The notes under the pieces were generated by a model that ran no database searches, was not told the DNA's origin, and saw nothing but the letters and a program-made list of their open reading frames with translations. Both the position numbers and the translations under genes were made by a program. This document shows positions 26,604 to 38,912 of a DNA stretch of 64,000 nucleotides, in pieces (position 1 is the first letter of the stretch; every line of letters begins with the position of its first letter). Source of the stretch: Glycine soja (Eukaryota > Streptophyta > Magnoliopsida > Fabales > Fabaceae); the NCBI RefSeq assembly GCF_004193775.1, contig NC_041009.1, forward strand, positions 44,137,534 through 44,201,533. The letters run 5' to 3'.

Positions 26604-29600
26604 ATGGATAGCTCAAAAGCCTCTGAATTGGCAATGGATTTCCCTCAATATCGTCGATCCCAATTGAGTAGCAACACTTACCATGCACTCATTCACCTCC
26701 TCTCTCACATTTCTTCGTACAACGCTTCAATTCAACCCCTCAACATTCCCGGTATGTCTTTCAACTTCAAAACCCTACCTTTTTTATTTATTTATTACTA
26801 TGCACTTCTATGAACTGGATATCAGTGTTGTTAATTAGCAAAACGAACGCTATAGATGTAGTAGCGGGTTTCGCCGTTAATGCGATTGCGACGGCGCCGT
26901 GTTGCGGAGGCGCGTGGGCGTTTAGGGTTAGTGTGGTATGGGTTTTCGGGTCTCCGTGCAAAGTAGCCCTTATGTGGAGAATGTGTTTGAAATTTGCCAA
27001 AGTAGCACTTTTAAACTTAGTCATGTGAATATTTAGAGATAATAATAGTAGTAGTAAAAAAAAATTTACTCACTGATTTTGGCTTCCTTACTTCTAAACT
27101 AAACCCGACATTTTCAGTTTATTTGAGTTTTTGGTACATTAATTCTCAAAGGGTACTTTTTCGTTAAAAAAATATTTTAATTTTTCAAGTTGACATTTGG
27201 ATTAGTAATTCAAGTTTGAAGCTTTTTTTTTATTTGAATGTTGTTTCAATTCAGTGTTTTTTTAATTTTTGGTAAATAGAAATCAAAAGGGTTAGGAATT
27301 GGAGTTTAAGATCAGGTTTTTGGTTATGGTTCAATTTGCTGTTAGTTTCAATTTAATGTGTTGTTCTCATCTTTATTTACCACTCTCTTAAAAAAGGCTA
27401 TTTTTTCCCCTGTTTTAAGATAATGGCAGCGGTAGAATGGATTAAGAAAACCAGGAAAAAGAATGTTGATTCTGATTTTTTGGATCCCAAGGACCCTATA
27501 GGCCCGAAGGATATATTGGAGGTCCAGGAAACCATTGAGGGGGTTGGAGACAAGGATATGGATTTTACTTCCAACAAGATGGTCCTAGATGATATAGTAC
27601 ATATGATGGGAATAGAGGACATGTCTACCCAAGCAAATGGTTTTGATAAGGAGCAGAAGCTAATGATTGAGTTTGAGCAGGTTATGAAAGGAACTGAAAA
27701 TCTTATTTGTGATAGTGATTTAATCCCCCTGAATTTGGGATTAGATAAGACACACAGTGATGGTGGTGAAGTTGAGCCGATGGATTACCAAGTAGAAATG
27801 GAAGAGGGAGAGATTTCTGGAGACTTGGGAATAGATGGCAATTCATTTGATGTGGCTTCTGCAGATGCTTTAATTTTAGAACAGATGGAAGTAGATGAGG
27901 TTCAGAAGTCTGAAAATGTAACTGGAAACATGGTATATCCTTCTAAGATTGGGAATCAAGAAAAGGAAAAAGGCTATGACTCTAAATCTTCTTTGGTAAA
28001 TGCACTTCAAGATGAGAATAATAGTGGAACTGTGGAAGTAGCAAGAGAGGGATTGTATGCGGAGTTGGAGTAGCAATTTCAAAAGAAACTAAAGAATGTC
28101 AGAAGGAAGATAAAACAAAGGTATTCTTCTAATATTATTGTTAATTTTTTTTCTTGATGTTGTATTATTGTTCTTAACTTGTGATCACGTTAAACTTCAT
28201 TTTATTTTCATTACTTTCAATTATTTCTTAGTATGTACCACCAATGATGAATTAAAGATTTTGATCCAATGATTTTCATTTTGTGATATTTAGTTAAGTT
28301 CAAAGTATTTTAGGCTAGCATTGCAATGTTTTACACAGTTCCCCTCCCTTTTCCCTAACCAATTATAAAAACAAATGTGATCACATTTTAGGCTAGCATT
28401 TTCATCTTGTTGTATAGCAAGAACCAGGAAAAAATTACAAGGCCTTGTATTGATTTTGAAATTGCGGCCATGTACTCACTTTGCTTGTCACTCTTGCATG
28501 AAAGGGGATGATTGCCCATTTGATCACCAGCTCTCAAAATATCCTTGTTCCAATTTTGTGTCCAAAGGCTCTTGTTATAGAGGTGATGCTTGCCTATTTT
28601 CTCACCAGGTATCACTTCCTATGTGACTTGATTTCAATTCTTTTTAATGACTGTGCTAATGGACTTAATATAAACTTGATATCAGTTTTAATTTTTATAT
28701 ACATGTATCTGAACTGTATAACTATTCTCACATAGATTAAAATGGGAATTTTATGATTCAGGTACCAACCAAAGAAGATATCCCTACACCTTCAAATATG
28801 TGCAGACGTGAGTTGTCTCCACTTCTGTCCGGAAATGCAAATTCGAGCACACCACTTAACAACAATCATGGCTCTAGTTCTGTCCAGAAAAACCACTCTA
28901 GCGGGAAATCATCCTTCCACCAGTGTTGAACATAAGGTGACAAACACTGTACAGAAACAGCCAAGACCACCTAAAGGAATTAATTTCATCGATCTTGCAA
29001 AATTATCACCCAGTTCACTGAAACAAAGCACAGTAACGACCAAGGAAAGTCCTGTTCAAATTGGGACCCGTGAAGATCAAAATGTGTCTCACAAAACTCA
29101 AAACAAGGTGGACATTCCTAAGAAATTGCCAACTGTGACACCTAAGGGAATAAACTTTCTTTCTTTTGGCAAAGACTCTGTCTGCAGTTTTAAAAATGTG
29201 TATAGGGAAAATGGCATCAAGTTGCCTCAGTTATTCAATTCTGGTTTGCCTGAGCAGGCAAAATCCTCACTAAATAAAGATGATTACAACAAAGCTAGTG
29301 ACAGAACAAAACAAAATGTACCAGACTGATATATTCTTAGGTGAGATCTTAGGAAAAAAAATCAATCTGTGGCAGAAGAAATGAAATCAAAGCTTCCGGA
29401 GAAAACCTCAGTAGATGTTTTTATGACGGATCACAGCTATAGTGAATCAGTTCAAGAGGGTAAAATGTCATTTTATAATTCTCAGAGTTCAAAAGGCCAA
29501 AAGGCGCACTCTTATCAACTCTAGCTTTTGCAGCTGAGCATGAATCTGACATTAAGATGAAATACCATACTGGTGCTGAAAGAAATTTTTGTTGAAGTTT

Positions 29601-29640
29601 CAAAACAAGGCACTTCCCAATTTTGTAGAAGATAACCAGG
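26604..29640 (+). pseudogene. Broken CCCH zinc-finger protein gene (C3H65/C3H7-like)
   Basis: Exon 1 (26604-26751) starts MDSSKASELAMDF and ends at a good donor in phase 1. The next segment (27420-28118) is a long acidic open frame (MAAVEWIKKTRKK... to GLYAELE), but joining it to exon 1 meets a stop after eight codons, so its frame is shifted. Near 28055 the frame shifts again: the other frame continues VCGVGVAISKETKECQ up to donor 28119. At 28418-28608 two CCCH-type fingers remain, CTHFACHSCMKGDDCPFDH (C-X7-C-X5-C-X3-H) and CSNFVSKGSCYRGDACLFSH (C-X8-C-X5-C-X3-H), ending at a donor. The exon from 28762 (VPTKEDIPTP) meets a stop near 28928, while another frame runs on with two PKGINF motifs to 29329. 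A last scrap (STLAFAAEHESD) is at about 29515. The family is nuclear RNA-binding. The first finger of the usual array is not seen. Multiple frameshifts indicate a pseudogene; an alternative splice model cannot be excluded. Confidence 0.75.
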
Positions 29641-30899
29641 TGGTAGTTTAGTTATGTGCTGAGCTGTAATCTTTCAGCAATATTACTCTCGAACCGTTTT
29701 TTTTTTATTGGAACATATGATTGAACGTATATAATAGCACTCATTTACAGTCCATGGAGTATTAATGACAATTGTATATAATAGCAGTCATTTATACTCA
29801 TCTTCCAAATTTCATTATGTCTTCTCCCCATACTTTGTAGTTTTTTTCTAATAAAAAAATAAATCAACGCTTAAGTATACGTCATGATTCTCTTCTCTCA
29901 ACATATATTCTAAACTGCATTTGCTGGTACTGCGGAATGCAGGCACTTTTTGCATATTTACATAAATATTTTGATATTGGGGCATTAATTATGACAAGGA
30001 TACTTGCCAAGAATTTCCAGAGGTTTGAAAATACGCAAAGTTGCTTCTTTCTCCACTTTTTCAACCGTTTAATGTGGATTGTCTAAACTATAATAACATG
30101 TACCAATTGTTAATAATAGTGAAGTTAAAAGAAAAGAAAAAAAAAATCAATACAAACACACAAGAGACACGTTATGAACTTGTATATAAAAAATATCAAA
30201 CACCTGAAGGTTAACGCAACTATGCATGTAGTCAAAATGCACTTACTGTACCAAAGTAAAATAAAATAACTGTTGTATCTGCCGAACCATAGTATTCAGC
30301 TCCACCTGGTCATGATTAAGGCTCGTCTTTGTTTTTACACTTTTAAGAATATATGGCGTCTACTCGAAACAAAATGTAAGTAGACTGCAAGATGCGTTCT
30401 AAATCGTTTATGATCTAAGCTCACTCAAAAGCAATTGAACCCAAAAACCAATGGTATTTTGTGAAGAAGTAATCCTACCCGTACTATATTTAAGGAACGA
30501 AAAACATTTTTGAGGATAATTTTTTTTTGGTCAAGTTTGGTCTTATTGTAAAATAATCAAACAACAAAAGTATTACCTCAGTAGGATTCAAATATCAGAA
30601 GTTTTTATTAATATATTTTTATTATGAATAAAATTTCGAAGTATTTTTTTAACTAAAAGCTATCAAACTATTTTAGTTTTTTAATTTTATTCTCACTAAT
30701 TGATTATTTTAAATTCAAACTCAGCTATTAAAAATAACTTCGTATCTTTTGTAACTTTACTGTATATATTTATATAATATAAATGAAATAGATTGCCCTA
30801 AATTCATTAACATTTAAAATATAAAACTTATTTTCAATATTCATTATAATTTAAATATAATCAACTATTAAAATATTTTTTATAGCTAATTCAAACATA

Positions 30900-31211
30900 C
30901 ATCATGTTGTTCATATGATCCAGTCTGGAGTGATAAGATCTCAAAGTCTGAAGCCAATGATTCGGGAGTTATCTGTTATGTTGAATAGCTCAGATTGGAG
31001 AGCCTTTATTATACACGTTCATAGGAAAGCTAATAGTTGTGCAGATTTCCTTGCCAACTTAGGACATGAGTTTAATTTTTTCTTTATTGTTATTGATGTT
31101 ATTCCACCTCTGTTAGCCTTGTATGTGGCTGCTGATGCTAGAGGTAGAGGATGTTTCTTCCTCTTTTTTTTGCTGAATGTGATGCTCGAGGATGTGATTT
31201 CACCCATTTGA
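30900..31211 (+). mobile_element. LINE RNase H domain fragment
   Basis: The open frame HVVHMIQSG...SDWRAFIIHVHRKANSCADFLANLGH matches the C-terminal part of the RNase H (RVT_3) domain carried by plant non-LTR elements, whose hallmark is the HVxRxANxCAD(x)LA block. Upstream reverse transcriptase is absent, so this is a 3' remnant. It is flanked by AT-rich DNA. Whether the short open frame is expressed is doubtful. Confidence 0.65.
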
Positions 31212-33450
31212 TGAGTTATTAATTTAATTTCCCTTCATTATCAAAAAATAAATATATAACTAATAATATATATATCATGTAGATTCATTTTTTTTACCTT
31301 CGTTAATTGGATTTAGTCCCTACTATTAGAAAAGCAATTCTCGCAGCTTTTAATTAAAAAGACATGTTGGATGTTGCAAAATAAATTCATATCTAAATTA
31401 ATTTAGACATATTTTTCAATTATATACGTTTAATTATTTAAATTTTTTATTTTAAAACAAATAGGCCCTTGCTTGATGCACCATGGCTCAAAGCAGTGAA
31501 TGGCTTTACTCCTTTCTTCATGTAACCTTGTGTAGAGGGCCAAATATATGATCATGACATATAACAACTCCAGTGCATTATTGGTTCATATTATGAATGC
31601 ATCTACTTTCCCTTCTTTGAGAAGCCACTTGAGTTTATGCATCTTTTACATGGCATGCATGATGGCAATAATGCCACTTCATTGACTCCTTTTTTATGGT
31701 CCCCCCTTCCTTTGTACTCTCCCAACCAAGAAAAAAAAAGGACTAATAAAGCGCAATTAACAGCATAAACCATAGGGTGAAACAATTCTTTCAAATTCGT
31801 TGTGTTATTTATTGTGCTTGTACAAAGGAGATGAGGTTACCCTAAAAATAGGGTGTTTTCACCATTTCTCTTGAATTGAATTAATTTTAAGGAGAAAAAC
31901 GGATCGATCTTATCTCTTCAGTTTTACTTTTTGATCATTCTGTTGTTTGATTTGATAATCATGTCTAATACGATTTAATTTTTCACTATATATACTCATT
32001 TCATTTTATCCATTTTACTAGATGAATTGTTAGAATGCGTCTTCAGCACTTATACATATTGCTCAACATCCTCTATCTAGTGTGGTATTTCTTACTCGTA
32101 TTCGATCGTAAATGCACTCCAACAACATAATAAACGAGAAGCAGAACATTTTATTGATATTTTAAAAATCTTCTAATAAAACATAATAATAGCTATATTC
32201 AAATATTTTCTAAATACACAGGAGATGTAGAAAAATAATACATGATAGAAATTAGAGAAATAAATGAAAGAATAAAAGAATGTTGACCTATACTTGCTTG
32301 TTCTTTCTCTCGTTTTCTTATTAACGTTTCATACGTATAAATAGTCCTTTGAAAGAAGAATGTCGAAGACTATGAACATAAGAAAAAGATGAATATTTTC
32401 CGGTGATTATTAATGTATGGATATGCATGTTGGATGGCCTCTTTTTAGTAGTAGAGTGCTTTTATTTATTTTGCAAACAGCTTTTGCATGGATTAGGTGT
32501 ATTTGTGATTGTGCTTTTTCACGTTTTATGCAAGCACAACTCTGTTGTAGCACAATTTTCTGTCTTACTAGTTTGATATACTAGATTACACTTCATATAT
32601 GTCCTTGATTCTTAACTTACACATGGAATTCTCACTTTTCTTTAAAAGACTTCATGCATGAGAAATATTGAATGACAACATTAGCTTGAGATAAGTCACC
32701 TTTCAACTATCTAAAATTCAAGCTATCATGTTTTTCACTTGATTTTGCACTCTTATCAACTTCATTAATCTAACAATGTATTCATCTAATCATCATTTAA
32801 ACGTTATGAAATCATCAAAGCTTTTTAAATCCCTAACAACATTACATGATCACTTGCAATACTTTTTAAAGTTTAACATGTTACAAATTAAACTTTATGC
32901 AAGTCTAGCTCGTTTAAATTTACAGGTTTATTCTTCTTGTAAAACCCTAAAACCTTTTTTTAACCCAAAGAGTATGCTCAGATTAATTATGAGATATTAA
33001 CTATTTAAGGAATTCAACTCTTTTAAAAGATATTTTTTTTTATTCGCACAAATATAGAAATCATATATTTAAAGAATGTATGATACCCACCGTAATTTAT
33101 TGACGGCTAGACCCCACTATATTCTCTTGTTATTATCAACGAAAAAGTTCTTTGAAATTTACCAACAAAGAAATTCATTGTAACTCGTCTGCATTACTGA
33201 AAACCTCGTAGTTCATTGTAACGAGTTCACTAAAATAGAAAAAATTATTGTAATGATATCTTGGCATATTCATATATTAAAATCTACTTAATAATATAAA
33301 AAATAAAAAAAATGTCAACTAATATATTACAAATTTACAATAAACTTAGATGGATTCATAGGATTTACCTAGATTGAGATGGATACAAAATATAGGGGGC
33401 ATATCCTATTCCTTCGAAGTATGCAGTGGTGTCCTATTCGATTGCATGAA
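31212..33450. other. Intergenic, no gene recognised
   Basis: Spacer leading to the promoter of the small LEA-like gene. The part around 31460-31830 is less AT-rich, but its short open frames have no recognisable domain. Nothing else stands out. Confidence 0.55.
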
Positions 33451-33473
33451 GCGTCGCATGTCAACAACAGCAC

Positions 33474-33479
33474 CACGTG
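33474..33479 (+). promoter_or_regulatory. G-box / ABRE-type CACGTG upstream of the LEA-like gene
   Basis: CACGTG lies 173 bp before the ATG at 33652, and ACACGTCC follows at about 33506. G-box/ABRE cores are bound by bZIP and bHLH factors and are common in ABA- or stress-induced LEA promoters. No clear TATA box is seen. Confidence 0.4.
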
Positions 33480-33651
33480 CCTATCATTGGCTTCCACCTA
33501 CAGACACGTCCCCACTCTATCCCAACTCCAATATTTTTTCTTTCTTTTCCCAACACAACATCATCGTCTCTCACTCTCCCTATCCAACAACATAAACATT
33601 TTTTTGCCAAAACAGTGAAACTCAAACACTAGTTAACACTACTCTCTCTCT

Positions 33652-34518
33652 ATGGCTGGTGCCCAATTCCTCAATCTCCTCAACTCCTCTTCACGATCTT
33701 CCTTGGTCAAGCCCTCTAGGCCACTTCTCTACAACCCCATTAAGGTGTTTTATATATCCTTCACTTTTGTTGTCTCTTTGTTTGTGTTGTGTTTAGTTAT
33801 TTTTTTAAAAAATTTAGCACCAAGTTCTATGACTATTTCTAGCTTTTTTATCTCTTTCTTTTTTAAGGAACTTGCTGTGGATATTACTTTCATGTGTAAG
33901 GTGGGAAAATTAAGTTGGAGAAAGAAAATGTTGGGTTTTGATTATTTTGAATTTCACTTTGTCCTTGGTTGAAATTGAGTGTTAAAAGTACTTGGTGGAA
34001 GGTTGCGTAGGAAGAGTATATGTATTAAGAAATTTTAATTTTATTTTAGTTTGCATGATTCTGTAGGAAAATAAGGGCTGAAAAGTGGATCAAAGTATCA
34101 AAACCCATGAGAAACCAATCATGCAATCTCTACTCAAATGGGGTTTGTTACAAAAAGTAATCGATCATGTAAAATGATGAATTTGGTGTAATTGGTGACA
34201 TTGGAACTGCTTATTAAAGTGGTCATGAAATGCTGTGATTGATTTTGATTAATTACTTGTTATTGAATATGAATATATGAACATGCATGTTAGAATTATG
34301 GGCAAGCAAGCAAGGGAAAGCATAGCCGTTTGATGGAAGAGAGGGCACCTTCCACAGCTGAAGAATTTGAGAGGGTTGCAGAGGAGAAGAAGGCCAAGGA
34401 AGCTCAAAAGGGGGTGGCAAGTCAGAGTATTGGCAAGGCAATTGATGGTGCTGAAGAGGCTTCATTAGGTAAATCAAAGGTTGAATCAGTTAAGAATAGG
34501 TACAAAGGGCATGAATGA
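33652..34518 (+). CDS. Small hydrophilic LEA-like protein with transit-peptide-like N-terminus, 105 aa
   Basis: Exon 1 (33652-33744) encodes 31 residues and ends AAG/GTGTTT. Exon 2 (34294-34518) follows a TTAG acceptor in phase 0 and encodes 74 residues to a TGA. The first ~35 residues are rich in Ser, Leu, Lys and Arg and lack acidic residues (MAGAQFLNLLNSSSRSSLVK), which fits a mitochondrial or plastid transit peptide. The remainder is highly charged, Ala/Glu/Lys-rich and almost free of large hydrophobics (STAEEFERVAEEKKAKEAQK, then GVASQSIGKAIDGAEEAS), predicted helical or disordered like LEA proteins. It resembles conserved plant proteins of unknown function, but I cannot name the family precisely. 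Upstream ACGT-type elements would fit stress regulation. An unspliced reading of exon 1 runs on 75 codons into the intron and is probably not used. Confidence 0.75.
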
Positions 34519-34555
34519 AAACTGCTGGGTTTGGTTACCACAGGAGGGGGTGATT

Positions 34556-34622
34556 AAACATACATATATATATGTATATATATATATATATATATATGTG
34601 TATATATATATATATACATACA
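34556..34622. repeat. TA/TG-rich microsatellite
   Basis: An interrupted (TA)n tract with TG steps, lying about 40 bp after the stop codon of the LEA-like gene and so probably within its 3' UTR. Confidence 0.85.
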
Positions 34623-36771
34623 TAGACACTCACACACACTTCTGTGCTAGCTGACTTTGAAACTGAGATATATAGCTGTTGTATATGCAGCCAGAGAATA
34701 AGGGAGTTTCTTATATTTCCAAAAAGCTTGTTTAATTGCCAGTGTTTTTGCAGCAGAAAGAGACCAAACAATTGAAAACCTTTAGTCTTTGTTTAGTTAA
34801 TTCGTGTCGGGCTCATTGGATCTTGGAAAGTTTATGAATATCTATAGTATTGATTCATGAATATGTAACTAAGTTGGAATTCTGGGTTTGTGAGGCTTAA
34901 GCTGCATTATTTTGGTTCAATGATTGAGACTTCATTTATCATATTAGGCTTTACATACATGGTGTGGTATGGTAATAATTACTTCCCTTGAGATCAAGGG
35001 TTCAATCCCTATATTAGTATATATGGAAGAACATCTGTCAAGATTTAAATGAATTTCTCTATTTCAAATTATTAGTCTTTGTCTTTCGGTCAGGGAATAA
35101 TACCCTCATGAATAATCATTAGGCTTTTTCATTCATAGGTTTAGTGCATATTTTATTATGTTTTGAAAAAACAAAAGGACATTCTAAGCCGAAGGTTAGT
35201 GATTTTGTTCTGTAGTTTATCATTATTTTAGTTGGTTATGTGTGTTGTTTTGTGTACCATTGGTGAATGTATGTTGTACTGCTGGTAGGGCATTCATTTC
35301 TAACTGAAGCAACCAAACACATGATCAGTAATTGCGCTTGGCATTCAATGTGGATAGCTTTTCTATTTTTTGGTGTTAAGACATAAAAGTATGAGAATTT
35401 GAGGCCATTGAACGAAACACCCCTCTTTTACTCTTTTTACTAGGATCTCTTAAGGGTGGTAGCTGGGTTAGATGTGTCTTTTATTGTGAAAGAAGGGCCA
35501 ATGGGTCCCTCCATAAGTTATGTTCTTATCCAATTCCTTTGAGGTTGGAAGTTGTTATCCAATTTGGAAATTGGTTCAAAAGAGTGACCATCCCCACACG
35601 ACTTGCACGGCACCGCAACAAGTAAAGCAGTGGACCAAAAAATAGATTGACTACTTTGATTAAAATACAATTCATGGCATGCATACTCTTGTTATTTTTC
35701 CATACAAATATAGGAGGATTACGCACATTTAGAAAAGAACTTTGTTAAATAAACATAAGTGGATTAGTTGGATCTTATAAATAAGAATGAAACTAGGATT
35801 AGGGTGTATAGGAAGACAAAACAGGTTCTCATTTTTCCTCTAATGTTTAGTTTCGATTTTTTTTTTTTTTTTTTTGGAAAATAGGTGTTTTGAAACAGTT
35901 GAGATAAAGTGAAGGAAGCAAAAGAAAAATGAATTTGAATTGGAAAAAAGTGAAAGGAAAAAATGTCAAATGTTAAGAAGACAGTCCTAAGGGCATTCCT
36001 TAGGAAAATAAAAAGGAAAAAGTTTTTGCTAGGATGCATATAAATGAATTTAAATGCGTTTTCATATAATTTTTCATTAGAAACTTTCTTTTTTTTTAAT
36101 TCTTTAACCAGTTAGGACATTGGTTAGCAAGATAAAAAAAACTTGTTTTTCAAAAAAAATTCCTTCACTTTCTCTTTAACTAAATAAAAGACAGGGTTAA
36201 ATGTATTTAGTCTTTATAAATATAGAAAAGTTCATTTGTAGTCCCTTTGTCTTATATGGCTAAAATATAGGACGAGTCTTTTATCTTATTTTTTGTTTTA
36301 AATTAGTACTCTAATTTTTATAAATTTTAAAATGGTCACCTTATTTAATTCATGAAAAATTAATTCTTTCAAAATATTGATCATTTTTAATTTTCAAACA
36401 CGATTTTAAATCTATTTTTTTCATTTATTCAAGACGTAAGATTGTCTGACATTAGATTTCTAAATTTTTAATTGCTCATGAGATTTATTTTTTTATATAT
36501 TTTTTACATTTTCTTTATGTCTTTTTTTGTTATAACATTAATTGATTTGTATAATTTTTATGAAGATGAAATAAATTTTACGTCTTAAATCAATAAAAAA
36601 TAATTTAAAATTGTGCTAAAAATTGAAAACAAACAAATCTTTAAAAGGATTAATTTGTAATAAATTAAATAAGAAAATTATTTTAGAACTTTTAAAAGTT
36701 AGGAAGAGAAATTCAAAATTAAAAAATAAATTAAGAGATTATTTATATATTTTAGTCGTTTTATATTGTTG

Positions 36772-37070
36772 ATTTTTTAGTCCTTCATTTTATAAAATAT
36801 GTCTCAATTGAAATCAGTTATTGACTCTATTATTAACTAAAGTTAATGGTGATTTAATTTTTGACCGTAAAAATTACTATGAAATGTGAATTATAGATTA
36901 TGAAAAAATTTGTCACATTTTGTAATTTATAATTTACATTTTATAGTAGTTTTTTAACACCAAAAATTAAATCAATGTTAATGCTAATTGAAGGAGTTAG
37001 TAACAGGATTTAATTGTTACACATTTTATAAAATGATGGACTCAAACTAAAAATATCTTTAACCTTAAAG
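36772..37070. repeat. Foldback (hairpin) MITE
   Basis: The left arm around 36779-36802 (AGTCCTTCATTTTATAAAAT) is the near reverse complement of the right arm around 37017-37042 (ATTTTATAAAATGATGGACT). The inner halves also pair, so the element could fold over most of its ~300 bp. It carries no coding sequence. The preceding ~550 bp (36195-36740) look like a second, more degraded relative. Confidence 0.6.
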
Positions 37071-38866
37071 AAAATATATTTTTATTTATGTTTTCTTTTC
37101 TAAGCATCACGTAAGTAGTGTGAGGTTCATTTTCAAAGTTCACTAATATATTCCGAGTTTGCTTAGAGATGAAAATGGGGCGAGATAGATATAGGTAATA
37201 CATTCATATATATGAGTATCTATACATATATTTATTAAAATAAGTTTTAAATAAAAATAAATATTTCTAATCATATATTTATACTAAAAATAGTTTTGTA
37301 GCATATATTTATATTAAAAATATTTTATTTTGAATTACTTTTTACATTAAAAATAAAGCAGAACAATTTATTTGTATAATATCAAGAGTATTTAAATAAT
37401 TTCAAAGTGGATTTGTAAGTACGGATACTTTATCATCCATCTTAATAAATGATTTTTTTTTTTTTTTGCATTTAACTAATAGTTTTATGTGTAAGTTCGA
37501 ACTCTAGTCTTTGGTTAAGTGATCCATCCGGTCCTTTCTAATATTCATTTTTAATCTACATATAACAAGTTTCTTTTTACAAATATTTGTTGGTAGAGAT
37601 GTTTTTGTCTTCCCTAAAGTAGAGGTTCTTCTATAAGAAAAATATAAAGAAAAACGTGAAAATAGAAATAAAAACACAAAAGTGTAATATAGTATCTTTT
37701 TTTATATTATTCTGTGATTTATATCTTAAAGTAGAGGTTCTTTCTATATAAAATAACGAAAAAATAGAAACAGAAACCCAAAAGTGTAATAAGTATCTTT
37801 GATATTATTCTTTAAGATTTATATAAAAATAGAAAAATAAAGTGAAATAATGTGTCTATTTTGGAAATGTTCTCGCAAATTTATCTCAATATTTCATAAT
37901 ATATTAAAGGTTTGCATGAATTGCTCATAAAAAATAATTTTAATTCAACTATACCAAAAATAAATATATGACATTGCACTTTCGTCTAAAATAAAAAGAA
38001 AATGGTGTTAACGAAATTTTTTTATTTTTAATGGCAATGTTTTAACGAGAAAATGGCTTTCATTTTGCATTACTTTTTTATTTTCTTTTACAAATATATA
38101 ATTTGATAAGCCATTTACATTAATTTGTAATTTTGTATATCCTAATTATATTAATTATATTATTTTATTCCTTAAAATAGGATATAATATTAAAATTATG
38201 AAATTAATAATTATCGTTTAGACCATGCATGTTTTAACGAATAAACCATGGAGTCAATTCAATCAAACACCTTAGTTAGATCAAATCAAATTTTAGTTGT
38301 GACTAAGGATCATATTTTTTAAAAAAACTAATGTTAATTGTTAATGTATTAATTTTTGTTAGTAGAAAACATTGAACTAATGACTTATTTTTCTCTTTTA
38401 TCCCTTTAATCACCAAATTAATCTTATAATTCTCACTTTAATGATCATATTAAATTGAATTATGATCTGTTTAATTTAATTGGATCCATTTAAATTGTGG
38501 AGTCAATCCAATCCAATTTGCATGTCCTAGTTGTGACTTATATCCTTTAAAACTTGAACATCAATAAACGATGACAAAGCTTCAATTATGAAGAGTTTGT
38601 TCAAAAGAATATAAAGATCTAAATGGAGACAAGGAAAGCTTACCTGGATACCCATGTAAGGTTAAGAGAAGATAAGAGATAATTATCAACTCAGGCAATT
38701 TCACAGCAATCAACTGTTAGCCGTTGCTTAGAAAAGTACAAGCTATCATTATCAGCGAGAGAACTAGCTAGAAATGTTTTTATCCATTTCTTAAATTTTA
38801 TATAGAGGCTAGGATATTTTCTTAGAAATAAAAATTAAGTAATACAAAAGCATCCCAACACCAACA

Positions 38867-38912
38867 ATTGATGAAGATTAATGGCTAGTATTGATGAAGA
38901 TTAATGGCTAGT
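38867..38912. repeat. 23-bp perfect tandem duplication
   Basis: The unit beginning ATTGATGAAGATTAATGGCT is present twice without a spacer (38867-38889 and 38890-38912). Confidence 0.9.

Noticed and set aside
34980..35035. tRNA-like B-box GGTTCAATCCC near 35005
   Set aside because: No A-box or cloverleaf arms could be formed around it at tRNA spacing.
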